Shown: positions 36,542-47,984 of the stretch, one piece after another | Position numbering within the stretch: the stretch's first letter is position 1 | Layout of the letters: each line of letters starts with the position of its first letter | Origin: Pyrus communis | Lineage: Eukaryota; Streptophyta; Magnoliopsida; Rosales; Rosaceae | Assembly (NCBI RefSeq): GCF_963583255.1 | Contig: NC_084811.1 | Coordinates: 19,052,088-19,116,087, forward strand | Reading direction: 5' to 3' | DNA: 64,000 bases | Notes under the pieces: generated by a model | The model's input: only the letters and a program-made list of their open reading frames with translations | What the model was told of the DNA's origin: nothing | Databases searched by the model: none | Made by a program: the position numbers and the translations under genes

Positions 36542-36748
36542 GCTGGATATCATTACGATGAGGAGACATTTGAGAAAGTGTTCCGACGTATATATGCATC
36601 ATTTGGTTCCTCTGCTCCTTATTCCATTTTCCTGACTCCCAACCCTTTCTAAGATGGGTCCATGAACAAGGTCTTAAAGTTGGAATTATTAGCAATGCAG
36701 AATACCGTTATCGAGATGTAATTCTTCCAGCCTTGGGTGTGCACCAGG
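36542..36748 (+). pseudogene. Captured host gene fragment: HAD-like hydrolase exon
   Basis: The plus strand reads AGYHYDEETFEKVFRRIYAS and then FGSSAPYSIF, and after a one-base frameshift near 36630 PDSQPFLRWVHEQGLKVG, then IISNAEYRYRDVILPALGVH, ending at a consensus donor (CAG/GTAAAT). This matches, from memory, plant HAD-superfamily hydrolases related to HDHD3 (Arabidopsis At2g41250 type), including HAD motif II (IISN). The catalytic DxD motif I and the motif III/IV part are missing. It lies inside the Harbinger element, antisense to the transposon genes, so it was probably acquired by the transposon. Not a working gene. Confidence 0.75.
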
Positions 36749-37063
36749 TAAATTAGTTAAATCTCTGTTCCAGCAGCATTACTTGACACTTGGGTATGCA
36801 GATCCCTTAGTTTTGGTTTGCTTTCATGTCTTTCTCATCCTGATTGTGTTATATCAATTGTGCCCATCCCTAGGACCCTAGCCACATTACTCTCCCCCAT
36901 TTTTCTGGTAGTTCTCTGCATTAGGATCTTGGTTATATCCTTGAAATGTGTGTTAGGAAAACTGCCTGACAGATTGGTTAAAATCTTCTGATTAACTTAT
37001 TTTTGGACTTTCTTTATGAAATTGTGGTTTTGAAAAATATCACTCATAGAAAGCTCCAAAGTC

Positions 37064-37158
37064 AAGATTAAGCATTTGCAGTGTTATCCTATACTTATCA
37101 TGCACCTGAAAAGATTAAGCATTTGCAGTGTTATCCTATACTTATCATGCACCTGAAA
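37064..37158. repeat. 47-bp perfect tandem duplication
   Basis: The segment beginning agattaagcatttgcagtg at 37065 is repeated 47 bases later at 37112 without visible difference, up to gcacctgaaaa. It lies within the non-coding cargo region of the Harbinger element. About 100 bp further on, at 37255-37287, a short exon-like piece (ALNKFFENVLQ between a T-rich/AG acceptor and a GT donor) may be another captured exon, source uncertain. Confidence 0.8.
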
Positions 37159-39392
37159 AATTATGACCTTATGAGACTAATGTTATCTGGCAAGAATGAT
37201 GTTAAAAGAGTTTCTGTACTTATTGTATTACTAATATCTTTCTGTTTTTTATAGGCTTTGAATAAGTTCTTTGAGAACGTATTACAGGTAATTTCAAGTT
37301 GAGTTTTACTCGGAAGCTCCTCACACTGTCAAGCATAGCTTGCAGTGTTGTTCTCTGTGCTGTGATTGCAAGTCCAGGTTTCACAAAGGTGTGATATGAC
37401 TCTGAGCTTTTGAAACTCATTAGTGTGACATTGCGAATCGCCTTCAAGCGTTATAAAGCATAATACAATTTGTTTGATACTAATCTGCATTCTTATCTGC
37501 TTCAGGATCAGACAATAGTTCAACAGTTTTCACTATAAACTAGATTATAAGTATGTTAAATTTATCTTCTTTAATATTAGAAAGATTTATACGACATTTA
37601 TAGCATTATACAGTTTTTGACATCTATTCATATGTAAGCTAATCAAATGGGGCACGCTTGCTTTTAAGCAGCCCTAAAATGGAAATACAACTTCACATGC
37701 CAAATTGTGAACTATCATATTAGTCCCTTCCAGTTTTTTTCTTTGTTTTGACGACCTGGAGGGAGGGGCAGAGAGATGATCACATTCTACCCATTGAAAA
37801 CTTCTAAAAAGTACAAGGTATTGTTTTCTCATCCATGATTTTGGCAAGTATTTAGACACACTCTTAGGACATAATTATAATGTTCTTCCCTATTATTACA
37901 TCATTCTTCTATTTACTATGATGACAAATAACATAGCAACAAATAAAGATGGTCATAGCTTCATATAGATCTTTTTAGGCTTCTTATTTCACATATCTCA
38001 ACATCTTGGACAGATAAACTGAAACTAAAACCAACAACATATAGAATTTATAGATTCAAGATAAGGAAACCCATTTATATGTGGCATTCAAATGGATGAA
38101 AATCAACAATATGACGGAGCCTTTACACGGAATGGATGTTGTTAACGTCTTTATAGACAAAAGGGAAATTGCTTTTTAGGCTTTCAATTGTCCCCCTAGT
38201 ATGAGGAGGGAAGTTTTCCAGTTCTGGAAGTGAAAAATGCTTATGAAAAGCAAGCAAATGCTTGTGATTACTAGAACTAACTATTTTCACTTTCTCACTA
38301 ATCTAACCTTTTTTTTCTTTAATTTCTGGAATCCTTCATATTGCTCCTGTTGTTATTCTTGTGCGGATACTGAGGTAAATCAACATTATTTGAGGGACTT
38401 GCTTGCAACGGCAATGTAACTTTTGTGTCCTATTGACATCTAAACTTTGTAGTGGTATCTCTAAAAGGTGTATTGAAATCGAAGGTGTATATATTAACTT
38501 TCTTCCCCACAACCATTACGAAACAAAGCAAACTATATTAAGCCCTGTACAAGACTTATGGAATCAGCTCTATTTTACGGGATAACAAACAAGCCAATTA
38601 AACAATTAAGTTTGGGTTCCCCGAAAACTAACAAACAAAGTTAAAACTCCAACAAACAAAGCAACACCATCGTTGCCAATCAAACCTTAAGAACTGAAAT
38701 TGTTTCATGGATCTCATGATAATAACCTTAATTCAAACCCCAAAACTGAAATTTAGAGAATTAATTCAAACCCCAAAATTGAAAATTAGAACATAACCCC
38801 AAAACTGAAAATTAGAACATTAACCAAACCCTATTTCAGAAAGAGTTATGTTTACCTAATCAATGAGATCGAGCTCGTTTGTTGGTTGCCACACAAAACC
38901 CTGTTTCAGAAAACCCCAAAACATGGGTTCATCATCAGAGAGCAGCCAAACCCTAACCTAAAAATTTAATTAATTAATTATAGCAAAAATTGAAATCAAG
39001 TCGAGTAGTTGGTACCTGGAAGGCGACGGCGGTGTGGCGTTGAGAGTGACGGAGAGAAACGAAAAGGAGGAGGAAGAGGTGCAGCGGCGGGAGTTTTTTG
39101 CAGCAGAGAAAGAGAGAGTGCAGACTGTAGGATCGGGAGAAGGAGAAAGGAGAAAGGAGGGGGCAGTTTTGGTAAATTGAAAAAATTCATTAATTGGCAC
39201 TGTAGCTCCGCGTTTTGGAAAAAATAAGCGGCTTCTGGAAGCTGCAAAATGCAGCTTCCGCTTTTTGGCTTTTTTTCATGTGAAACTTTGAAATAAAGCT
39301 GTTTTGGGATGTTTACCAAACACCAAAATCCTTATCAGCTTTTTTTCATGGCAGCTTTTTAAAAAATCACCTCAACCCCAAACTGGGGCTAA

Positions 39393-40891
39393 GTCTCCAC
39401 ACCAAGGATAATGGTGTGAAGATGAAATGGATTACCTAGAAGAAGTTAGATGCTAGTAAGCTCCCCTAGGAAGGCCGGCCTGTATAGAGAAAAAGGAGAA
39501 AAAGTTTCTCTTCTTTGCCTCAAGAAAACTCTAGTGAGAGAATGGCTATAAAGATGCCTTTATACCACCTCACATGTGAGTGGCAAACTTGCAATTAACC
39601 CAAGTTTGCTACCACTCACCCTATGACCGGTTTTGACTTTGTATTTGGGTTAGTTTCCATTTAATTTTAGTTGTCACACAACTTAAACTCATAAAAATCA
39701 ATCGTGAAAGTATGAAGGAGAAATTGCATTTCGACCAGCAAGAATTCTTGAGTGCTTCGGAGTACCCCCTTTGACCAATACCTGCATTTTCTTTCCTACC
39801 ACCCTATTTTGACAAGTCGTCCATGTTGTCGCATTATCCAGCCGCAAAACACCGCCTTACTACTACAGATCACCGTCATTCCCACTTCCCACTTCCCACT
39901 TCCCACTTCCTTGTGTTTACGCATCTCCACCACCACCACCACCACCACCACCAAGTATCCGAGACATGAACATGTCAGTCGGTTTAACAACTGGAGATTC
40001 AGAGTTATTCAGACATGAACATGTCGGAATGCTATTTGGATATGTTGACCTGTGTTAGGTGTTTAGCTCAAGCACCGTGCTCTAATTTTGAGATAGTTTT
40101 GAGTTAGGCATGAAAGGAGACGAACTCAATCACTTGAGAGAGGACGATGGCTGTGATCCATCTATTGCAGCTTCAGATGCTGAACTTGGGGCATGGCGTT
40201 CGAGCGACGACAAGACGGAGGGGGGAAATAGAGTTCCTACTTTGAACTTAAACATCTACTTCCAAATAATACATTCATTGTTTTTTACCAATTTCCAAGT
40301 GATGCCTCTCCATTTTGTTCCTGCTGCTAATTATGAACATTGCTGATACTTCTTTGAAGACATCTTTGTCGATGAACTTGACTGCAATTTTAACCGTAGT
40401 GTAGGATGATGGATTAGACATATGGTTCTTGCTGCAGTTGCTCTATTCCTTTAGCAACCAAACCTGTTCTATCCCAATTTTACAACATTCATTTGGCTAA
40501 ACACTCATACCACAAAAGCCACAGTAACTCCATTTGTGATAAGTAGTCACCTGTAAATAAGTAGCATATTTCTCTTACGGCCGTGGCAAATTCACCATAA
40601 AAAGTATTCATAGCCATGCGATTCCATATTCCTGTCTAAACAACAACATTCATCAGCCTCCAGTGATGGCGAACTTGATCCACCAAAGGAAAGCCTCCGA
40701 GCAAACTGCTATTGAGTATCACCCGCTATTAACGTGCTTCTGATGGGCAGAAGGAACTTCAAACCACTGCACTGTCCTTGTGTGAGCATCAGAACGCCGC
40801 ACCAAAGAAGAAAAATAATCAAAAGCCAAAAGCGTTCGAGCAAGGCAGCTGTATCCATGAATTAACATATCAAGTTAGCTGATCAGCAACT
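39393..40891. other. Intergenic sequence with simple repeats
   Basis: No gene is recognised. A ccacttcc repeat lies at 39886-39910 and a (CAC)n tract at 39926-39953. A short plus-strand ORF at 40110 (MKGDELNHLREDDG) has no recognised relatives. The first 250 bases continue the target sequence of the Harbinger insertion. Confidence 0.5.
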
Positions 40892-43270
40892 TCAAATCAA
40901 TTCCGATTTCATCCAGCTTAAACATTCAAATACTTCATAAATGTCCTCCACTTGATAGTGCGATCTATCTCCAGAAACAAACCCATAAATTCTTCCTTCA
41001 GCTTCAATGCAGCTCCACCCTGGCACCTTCTTTAGATCCATCTCGCTCGCAACTCTCCTCGTCTCTTCTACTTCATCCCATTGTCCGACACTAGCTTGTG
41101 TGTTACTCAAGAGAGTTAGGAAGGTGACAGTATTTGGTCATATTCCTTCTCTAATCATCGGATCAAATCGTTTCAAGGCTTCAAAACCATGTCTATGGCT
41201 CCCATAGCCCTCAATCATTGATGTCCAAGTCACTATATCTTTGATCAACGTTCTATCAAAACACACACTAGCCGCAGATAGGCTACCACATCTTATGTAT
41301 ATGTTTATTATGGAGGTTTTGAGATGAGTATAGATTTCCTCGCCTTTGCACAATGATTCCTTATGATGTAGCCATGAATTTGTTTCCCAACTTCAAAGCA
41401 CCCAGGTTTGGAAATGTATCAACAAGGCTTCTTAGTATCTCAGCCCTTGGTTCCGGACCTGAATCTTGCATTTCGCAAAACAGTCCAACAGCTTCACTAA
41501 ACCAACCATTTTGAATGAAGCCAAACATCATTGCACCCCAAGTAATGCTGTTCCCGCAAGGGATTGCTCTGAACAGCCAATCTGAGTTTCCTAATTGTCC
41601 ACGCTTGGCATAGAGGTCCAACAAAGACATCTGCAGAACATGATCACGTAACCCACGCTTTATCGCCAAACAATTCAAGCTTTCACCTTGGGAAAGAATA
41701 CCATGTTTGGTCGCTGCTGATATGACCAAAGTTAATGTCTCAATTCCCGACGCCACCTTGCCCTGCATATCATTGAACAAATCTCTTACTTTTGCAACAT
41801 CCCCTCTCAAAGAATAAAAGGAAATTCAGATATTCCAGGAGACAACATCCCTTCTAGCAAGTTCGCTGAAAAAGTCTTCAACTTCGTCGACCGTGCGTAA
41901 TTTAGCATACATTCTGAAGATTGAGTTCTGCACAGATGCATCACACAGTAAACCGTTCTTAATCACGTAACCATGAAATTGACTTCCACATATTGCACTT
42001 TCAATGCCACAACACCCTTGCAACATCACCAACATTGTACTGCAACCTCATTTCATTGAACAAGCACAACCCACAGGCAACATTCCCTTCGAAACATAAC
42101 CGGAAATCGTCGAAGTCCAAGAGACCAAATCTCTTTGAGACATTTCATCAAACAACTTACAAGCATAACCATGTCCGCCACATTTCACATAAAAATAAAT
42201 CATTGTATTACCAAAATACACATCCATTCCAAAACCCATTTGAATTGCCACACATGAACCATTCCTGCATACATAACGTCACCCTCAAGCAACATAACCT
42301 GATGTAGGAAAACGTTGGATTGATTTGATATGACGACATAGAAGGCAGCAATAAATATTCTGGTATCAGAATTGGGATCCTGACACAGTCGTAGAAGAGG
42401 TGCTCAAATCTCCTACAAAAGTGGCTTGAGCCATCTTTTGTAGAAGTTCGTCAGTTTCAAAAGGCTTTATTATTTGTCTTTTGGTTTTTCAAGGGTTTTA
42501 TTGCTTGTCTTTTAGTTTTCTTGAGGAAGCCTTTATAAGTTGCTCTTATGCATTGTATTGATCATCAAATTATGTCTTGAATATTGTACTTTAAGGTAAT
42601 CAAAATTTTGAATTATATTTTGATTTTCAATAATTTATTATTCACTAGATTATTTCAATATTCAATTCATTAGTGTGATGTTGATTTTAGAAGAAAAAAA
42701 AATTTGAGAAACAATTGGTGTGTCGACTTTACTATACTTGTCATTCAAGTTTTATTGTTCTTTACTCTCTTGATCATGAAGTTTATTGTTCTTCACTCTC
42801 AATTTTAGACTCTTGATTGCAAACATTTATTACATTTGCTTATAAAAACGTGAGACATATAATATTTAACTAATGTTTGTATATCTATTTTCTTTTGATA
42901 TTAATTTTTAATGATATTTGATATAGAAATAGAATTTTTTTATGTATTTAGTGAATTCTTTTTTATACATATCAATGTACAAAGAACCAGGGGCTAGAAA
43001 ACTTTAGGACCCCACTTCGAAGACTCGCCTAGGACTCCAAATTCTCAGGGCTGACCCAGTACACTAGTAACCCTTTCATCGCTTGCTTCGTGCCGGTTTA
43101 CAATCAGGAACGTAAAGCAATCATGCGAAACACCCAACTCACGCATCTTTGTGTACAGCAACAACGCTGACCACATTCGACTTGGGACTTCATCATTAAA
43201 TTCCACAACATGGTATTTGGTTCTTGAATCGAACCAAAAACCGAAACGGCGCTGTCGAGGTCATCGAAAC
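40892..43270 (-). pseudogene. Pentatricopeptide repeat (PPR, PLS-E type) pseudogene
   Basis: Read on the minus strand, the N-terminal part at about 43270-43060 gives ARFDDLDSAVSVFGSIQEP and NTMLWNLMMKSQVE. After an interruption, PPR motifs follow at 42251-42048 (YFGNTMIYFYVKCG, MSQRDLVSWTSTISGY), 42035-41826, 41810-41361 (LLDLYAKRGQLGNSDWLF, NSITWGAMMFGFIQNGWF) and 41353-41138 (DIVTWTSMIEGYGSH). The end at 41110-40892 has VPGWSCIEAEGRIYGF and VSGDRSHYQVEDIYEV, an E/E+ domain; no DYW domain follows. Stops and frameshifts separate the pieces. Intact PLS-class PPR proteins bind organelle RNA, usually for C-to-U editing. It lies next to an organelle intron maturase gene on the same strand. Confidence 0.88.
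42305..43055. other. Insertion of about 750 bp splitting the PPR pseudogene
   Basis: PPR-coding similarity stops at about 42300 and resumes at about 43060. The AT-rich insert contains attctggtatcagaattggg (42358-42377), reminiscent of a copia primer-binding site (TGGTATCAGA), and tataagttgctcttatgcat, but no LTR pair or coding piece. It is probably a transposon relic; the type is uncertain. Confidence 0.45.
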
Positions 43271-43552
43271 GAGCTTACAGAGTGATTAACTTTAAAAAAT
43301 GGGAAGAGGGTTTGATTCCAGTTGAGACCAGGATACGAGTGTGGACGAAGAAGGAGTGTGGACGAAGAAGAATAGTTCTTTTGAGTACAGGAGGAGCTAC
43401 AGAGATTTGTATTCTCAGTTTTGTGCACAAAGGAACTTCAAATCACTGAGCAAACGAATAAAACCTACTACTGGAAAAACGGGAATGTTGTCTCTAACAA
43501 ACTACCATGGTGAATGAACCAAAAAGTCATTCGCTCGACGTTCGACATTCAC

Positions 43553-43722
43553 GTTGAGATTTTTCAATGTGACCGGCATACAAGGTGATACACCACGTCA
43601 CTATACAAATGGTGGGATTTGTGTGTTAAAAATTTAATAACTTAAAAAATAAAATTTCCCACAACTTCCATAAAAACATGTGGTGTACCACTCGTATTCC
43701 CATCACAATGAAAAATTTCTCG
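43553..43722. mobile_element. MITE with inverted termini
   Basis: The left end ttgagatttttcaatgtgac and the right end tcacaatgaaaaatttctcg are inverse with few mismatches, and further inward ggtgatacaccac pairs with tggtgtacca. TTCAC stands on both sides (43548-43552 and 43723-43727), part of a possible longer TSD. The unit is 170 bp and non-coding. It resembles a MITE family I recall from apple, unverified. The neighbouring 43271-43552 and 43728-44255 hold no recognised gene. Confidence 0.7.
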
Positions 43723-44255
43723 TTCACATCCCAGATCCAGGGACCTCATAACCAGAAGGAGCTGAGTACTTCAACTGCTAATGTTTAGTGCAACAAAGGA
43801 GACATGCAAATAATTAAGTTCATAATACAAACTTATGCAGACTAACATCTCCAACAATACAAGAAACTTATGACGCCTCATCACACAAGAAAACAAAATC
43901 GGGTTTCCATATGCAAAATCCGTTTTTGAAGTAGAGGTATGCAAAATCTTAAAATTCGGGAAAAGAGAGCAATTTTCGGTGGTCTATTTCATCAGCTAAG
44001 TTATTTACCATCCAAACGGCCTGCGAGAAGTTTTAGTTTACTACTTAATTCTAGTCTACAAAATGAGATGTAAGATGCGGAATCATATATTATCGAAAAG
44101 TTTCCTTGTTATCACTACTACTTAATACACAACGGAGATAATGTACAAAAATCACACACCTGGCTTAAGCAGACGCAAGGATTCTCAACCTCAACGCATC
44201 AACGGCCCTTGAAGACTAGGACCTAATCACACACCGAACCAGAGGAATGTAAAAC

Positions 44256-46556
44256 TCAGTCTACCTCCACAAATGAAGTACAATCAATGTCCTGAAAGGT
44301 GATTCTCCCCATGTATAAATCATGTATATGATCAGGACAAACCGGAAAACATTTCAAGTTGAGGCTTTCGTTAATTGCACCCATACCAGGGACCCATTTC
44401 TTTTCATCCATGGGGTTCACATTCAAGTGATTTTGCAGTAGTCGTACCCGATAAACAATGGTATCAGTTCTGTCGCAGAAATGAGCGACACATGAATACG
44501 GAGGCTCATCAGAAGCTAATCTAATCAAAGCCAAAGATAACGCCCCATCCACAGGTTTTGGATCAGAGAGATTTTTATCTCCCATCATTTTCACATCCCT
44601 TTCTGTGGGAAAGTGTACTTCTTCATTTCCATCTAAATCAAAGACTTTCAAATCTTTAGTATAATGTTTCATGGCTTCCCGTTTGGTGGATTCGTGCTTT
44701 TCCGCTAGAGTCAATATGCAAGAGAACCTCATGTGATAAGTCACAACAGTTTTGACCATCTTGAAGTTATGGCAGCAGCAGTAAAATTCCAGCCATCTTC
44801 TCCCTATACCCGCATACCACTTAATGATATCAGCATCTTCCAGTGCAGTTAGTAAATTAATTGGTTGGGGACGACCCATATGATTTGTAAACCCAATCAA
44901 CCTAACCATCTTCCTAATAAGTTCTATCGGTGCATCGGCTTTCACACAGAGCTTTGCCAAATCCTCGACTGTGGCCTTAGCATATTTCTGTTCCTCTTCT
45001 TCTTTTGCCCTCCTTTCTTTTTCCTCCAATGCCCTTCTAGCTTTGACTGGGTTCAAATGCTTGTGTACTTGCCCTTGGAAGTTATCATAAGCATCAACAA
45101 GCTCTTGAGGCAGTTGATCTCTAATGTGCCTCAAAGAGAGAAAATCACCTGCTAATAAACTATGGTACCATTCCCAACGCTCCTCCAACGACCCAAGAAA
45201 CTCTTGCACTGTCTCGCCACCCCAGGTTCTGAAGATTTCCATGACTTCATTCTCAATTAGATGTTCAGATTTAAACCCACTACTTCTCTTCAACTTCTTA
45301 TAAACATGACTCATTATTTTCAATCCCAATTTCTTCCTGTTCCTCTCTCTAGCATTTCTCAATTCCAGAGCTCTGACTTCCTTCTGTCTTAGGTACTTTT
45401 TTCGTGCTCTGATGGCCTTTTCTGACATGGGGGGATTCAAAACCGAAGGCGGAACTGCCTGTAATTCCATCCCCATAAAATCAATCTTCTCAGAAACTGC
45501 GCTATGAATAGCTGTTTTTAGCCCATCCACCTTCAATTCCAGTGTTCCCTCTAAGTACTTCACAACCCAGTTCTTCAAATCCATAGTCAACACCTTAGAT
45601 CCAGAGGTTATTATTAATATCTCATCCAAGTATCTAACCGCATATATCTTCACTGGCTTAAAAAACACATCATGCTTCGAAACAAATTCAGTCGAATCAA
45701 ATTTCGGATGTTCTTGATTCTTCTTCAGACGCATTTCTTGAATTTCTTTATCAAACCCATTAAAGTAGATATTCATCAAAATCGAACTCAACCCGCTTTC
45801 CTGAGGAAACCCTCTTCCAAAGCAACAACTACCCAATTCAATTCTCACTGCGCCGCATTCAAACAACTTCTTTATAACATCAATCAAAATCTCATCATCT
45901 ATCTTCTCTTGCATAAATAAGCACAACTTATTCACATTTCGTTGATCAAACTTTTCGCGGTTAAATCCAACACTAAACCACCAACTGGGGTTTTCTACAG
46001 AGTTCTTAAGGTACCTAATGGCAGTATGCCGTCCCATATTAACACGACCACCATAAGAAAATGTCACAAAACGTTCATCATAAACAATTCCCAATACCAT
46101 CCTAATAGCTTCAATCAAAACCTTCAATTTCAAGTTAGGCAACACCAAAGACTCACCTCTGTTTCTCTGGGCCGCCACCGCAACGCTGCAAGCTCCGACA
46201 TCAAACCGATTCTCGCACAGCTGCCGACCCATTTCGTGGATTGAGAACCGCTTCGAAACCGAATCGAGAAGGGAGGGGCTGAGGCCGTTGCCGTTCTGGA
46301 TTTTTGGGGTAGTGAGGTTTTGGCAGGCGGTGAGGAGAAGAGCGGGCAAAGCGACGACGTTTTGGAGGAGGTTTGTGAATTTGCCATGGCTGTATTGGCT
46401 TAGAACTATAGATTTGAGTTGGGATTCTGATAGGGGATTTGTAGAGTCTGAGCGTGGGATTTGCTTGGAAGTTGAGATGAGATTAAGAGGAATGGAGGGT
46501 GAAGGATTTGTGTGAAATGGAAGAATGGTTATTCTTCTTCTGAGGTTTATGAGCAT
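44256..46556 (-). CDS. nMAT3: Nuclear-encoded mitochondrial group II intron maturase (nMAT3/nMAT4 class, probably nMAT3)
   Basis: A single uninterrupted exon of 766 residues starts at the ATG at 46556; the frame extends to 46574 but only with a GTG. This start gives MLINLRRRITILPFHT, an Arg-rich, acid-free mitochondrial presequence. A degenerate RT domain spans about residues 110-385: the YADD box is YLDE (about 309-312) and the upstream box is FPQESGLSS. A charged helix (RRALEEKERRAKEEEEQKYA) precedes maturase domain X (about 540-640), with the hallmark LTLAEKHESTKREAMKHY. A C-terminal remnant of the endonuclease region follows. These proteins help splice mitochondrial group II introns, mainly in complex I genes. 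A degenerate RT with retained C-terminal part fits nMAT3/nMAT4 rather than nMAT1/nMAT2; the choice of nMAT3 is from memory of its sequence. Confidence 0.85.
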   Translation of the reverse strand: MLINLRRRITILPFHTNPSPSIPLNLISTSKQIPRSDSTNPLSESQLKSIVLSQYSHGKFTNLLQNVVALPALLLTACQNLTTPKIQNGNGLSPSLLDSVSKRFSIHEMGRQLCENRFDVGACSVAVAAQRNRGESLVLPNLKLKVLIEAIRMVLGIVYDERFVTFSYGGRVNMGRHTAIRYLKNSVENPSWWFSVGFNREKFDQRNVNKLCLFMQEKIDDEILIDVIKKLFECGAVRIELGSCCFGRGFPQESGLSSILMNIYFNGFDKEIQEMRLKKNQEHPKFDSTEFVSKHDVFFKPVKIYAVRYLDEILIITSGSKVLTMDLKNWVVKYLEGTLELKVDGLKTAIHSAVSEKIDFMGMELQAVPPSVLNPPMSEKAIRARKKYLRQKEVRALELRNARERNRKKLGLKIMSHVYKKLKRSSGFKSEHLIENEVMEIFRTWGGETVQEFLGSLEERWEWYHSLLAGDFLSLRHIRDQLPQELVDAYDNFQGQVHKHLNPVKARRALEEKERRAKEEEEQKYAKATVEDLAKLCVKADAPIELIRKMVRLIGFTNHMGRPQPINLLTALEDADIIKWYAGIGRRWLEFYCCCHNFKMVKTVVTYHMRFSCILTLAEKHESTKREAMKHYTKDLKVFDLDGNEEVHFPTERDVKMMGDKNLSDPKPVDGALSLALIRLASDEPPYSCVAHFCDRTDTIVYRVRLLQNHLNVNPMDEKKWVPGMGAINESLNLKCFPVCPDHIHDLYMGRITFQDIDCTSFVEVD

Positions 46557-46574
46557 TGATGCTAAAACCTCCAC

Positions 46575-47940
46575 TTTCGAATTTGTCTTTGAAACTCAAA
46601 GGGAAGAGCGTCAGTTTATAGAGGTGAGCAAACGGATGCCGAACCCGCAGGTCGGGTCGATTGTACTTTTGGTTTATATGATTGGGCCTCCATAGTACGT
46701 ATACTATACATTTTTCTTTTGCCAAATGGTTAAATCTCGACCTTTGCCTTTTGTAGTTTGATGCACAGGAGAGCATCACTCAAGTACATTTATTATTAGA
46801 AATTCTCCACCGCATATTTTTATTAACTAATGAACTGTTGCGATGTAACTAAATGAGAATTAGTTAAATTTTGACCACTCTTTTTTGTTCTTTGAAGCAT
46901 AGGAGAGCAAAGTTCCATATAATATAATATGCTTCATCTGGCCAGAAACATTAAAAAATTCATCATGCACTTGTAATTTTATTATAGAAGAATACAAAGA
47001 TGTCGTTTTAAAGTACTCTTGACCAAAACTGGCAAAAGTCGATTTGTTAGATTATAATGTGAACTCGTGTATCCAAGTTAATTATCTAGAATCAATTCGT
47101 ACACTTCTTAAATATTAATTTTTACGAGAGGAATGTCAGATGATATTTTTAAAATACAAATAGCAGCATCTTTTTATAGACTAGACTTTATGTCACATGA
47201 TATGGTAAACTAAATAATAAATGACATGTATGTTATTAATTTGGTTACATTTCCTCATTGGGGGTGATGAAGCTATGGCCCTTTGGGGCTCGATTAATTT
47301 TTATAAACGTAGTCCATTCCCTCACTCTCTCTGTCCTCCCTCTTTTTCTCTCATACCACAAATTTCTGCAATTACACTCATGGCTCTCTAAGAGCTTCCT
47401 CTGCAGCTCTCTCATCCTCCATAGCACTGGAGAAACTCTGCGCCAGGCCTAGCGACGGCCTCACAGAGAATGCCACCGCCAGAGGAGTTTCCACCAAGAA
47501 GGGCCTCGTCATTCGCAAACCTATCGAGAATGATGCAGCTCCTCATCCGTGCATTCATCAGTGGCAACTATCAAAAATGTCCACTGGTGTATCTGAATGG
47601 AAGAGAGAAAGTGGGAGAGATACGAGTACATAAGATAAGGGATTACCAGCTACGCATGTAACCAGTATTCAACCAATTTTATAAGAAGTTGATGCTGAGC
47701 TGGACGAACAGCAAAGTTCTAGTAATGAAAGAGAGGCAAACTTTGTCGCTCATACTCGTGATAATTTTGGGGCAGAACATATTTTTGTACAGTACTGTAT
47801 ATGGATCAATGGCCTCCCCATTGAAGCCGTAAGTTCTTTAAATCTTAAGTACCCTCTTAACTGGTTGCACAAGAGCGTATTATAATAAATTTTGATCGAA
47901 CTAAAGCAAAAACTCATAAACTAAACTGCCCTTGTTAATT
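46575..47940. other. Promoter side of the maturase gene and unassigned sequence
   Basis: 46557-46780 is the 5' flank of the maturase gene. 46800-47240 is AT-rich with nothing recognised. 47370-47790 has higher GC and protein-like frames (for example ATARGVSTKKGLVIRKPI at about 47477-47530 and ELDEQQSSSNEREANFVAHT near 47700-47757), perhaps a gene fragment preceding the RNase H remnant, but I do not recognise it. Confidence 0.35.
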
Positions 47941-47984
47941 CTGCTTTGTCAATTTTATTAGTATGTATCATCTTTTGCTCACTT

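Larger units (their letters stand above)
33204..39389 (-). mobile_element. PIF/Harbinger transposon, apparently coding-competent
   Basis: The 6186-bp element has TIRs GGGCTGGTTTGGTATTG (33204-33220) and, inverted, GCCCCAGTTTGGGGTTG (39389-39373), and a TSD TAA on both sides (33201-33203 and 39390-39392), the usual Harbinger target. Two spliced minus-strand genes, transposase (34957-33601) and MYB-like protein (36139-35159), are open once introns with consensus GT/AG are removed. About 3 kb between the MYB-like start and the right TIR is non-coding and includes a captured host gene fragment. Subterminal sequence at both ends is rich in gtgaaaaaaagc / agcttccgcttttt motifs. The element may be or recently have been autonomous. 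Confidence 0.9.

Noticed and set aside
39009..39227. 72-codon Arg/Gly-rich ORF
   Set aside because: Lies in purine-rich subterminal sequence of the Harbinger element and has no family resemblance.
46574..46574. Upstream start of the maturase frame (MEVLASM...)
   Set aside because: The codon there is GTG; the first ATG is at 46556 and gives a better presequence.
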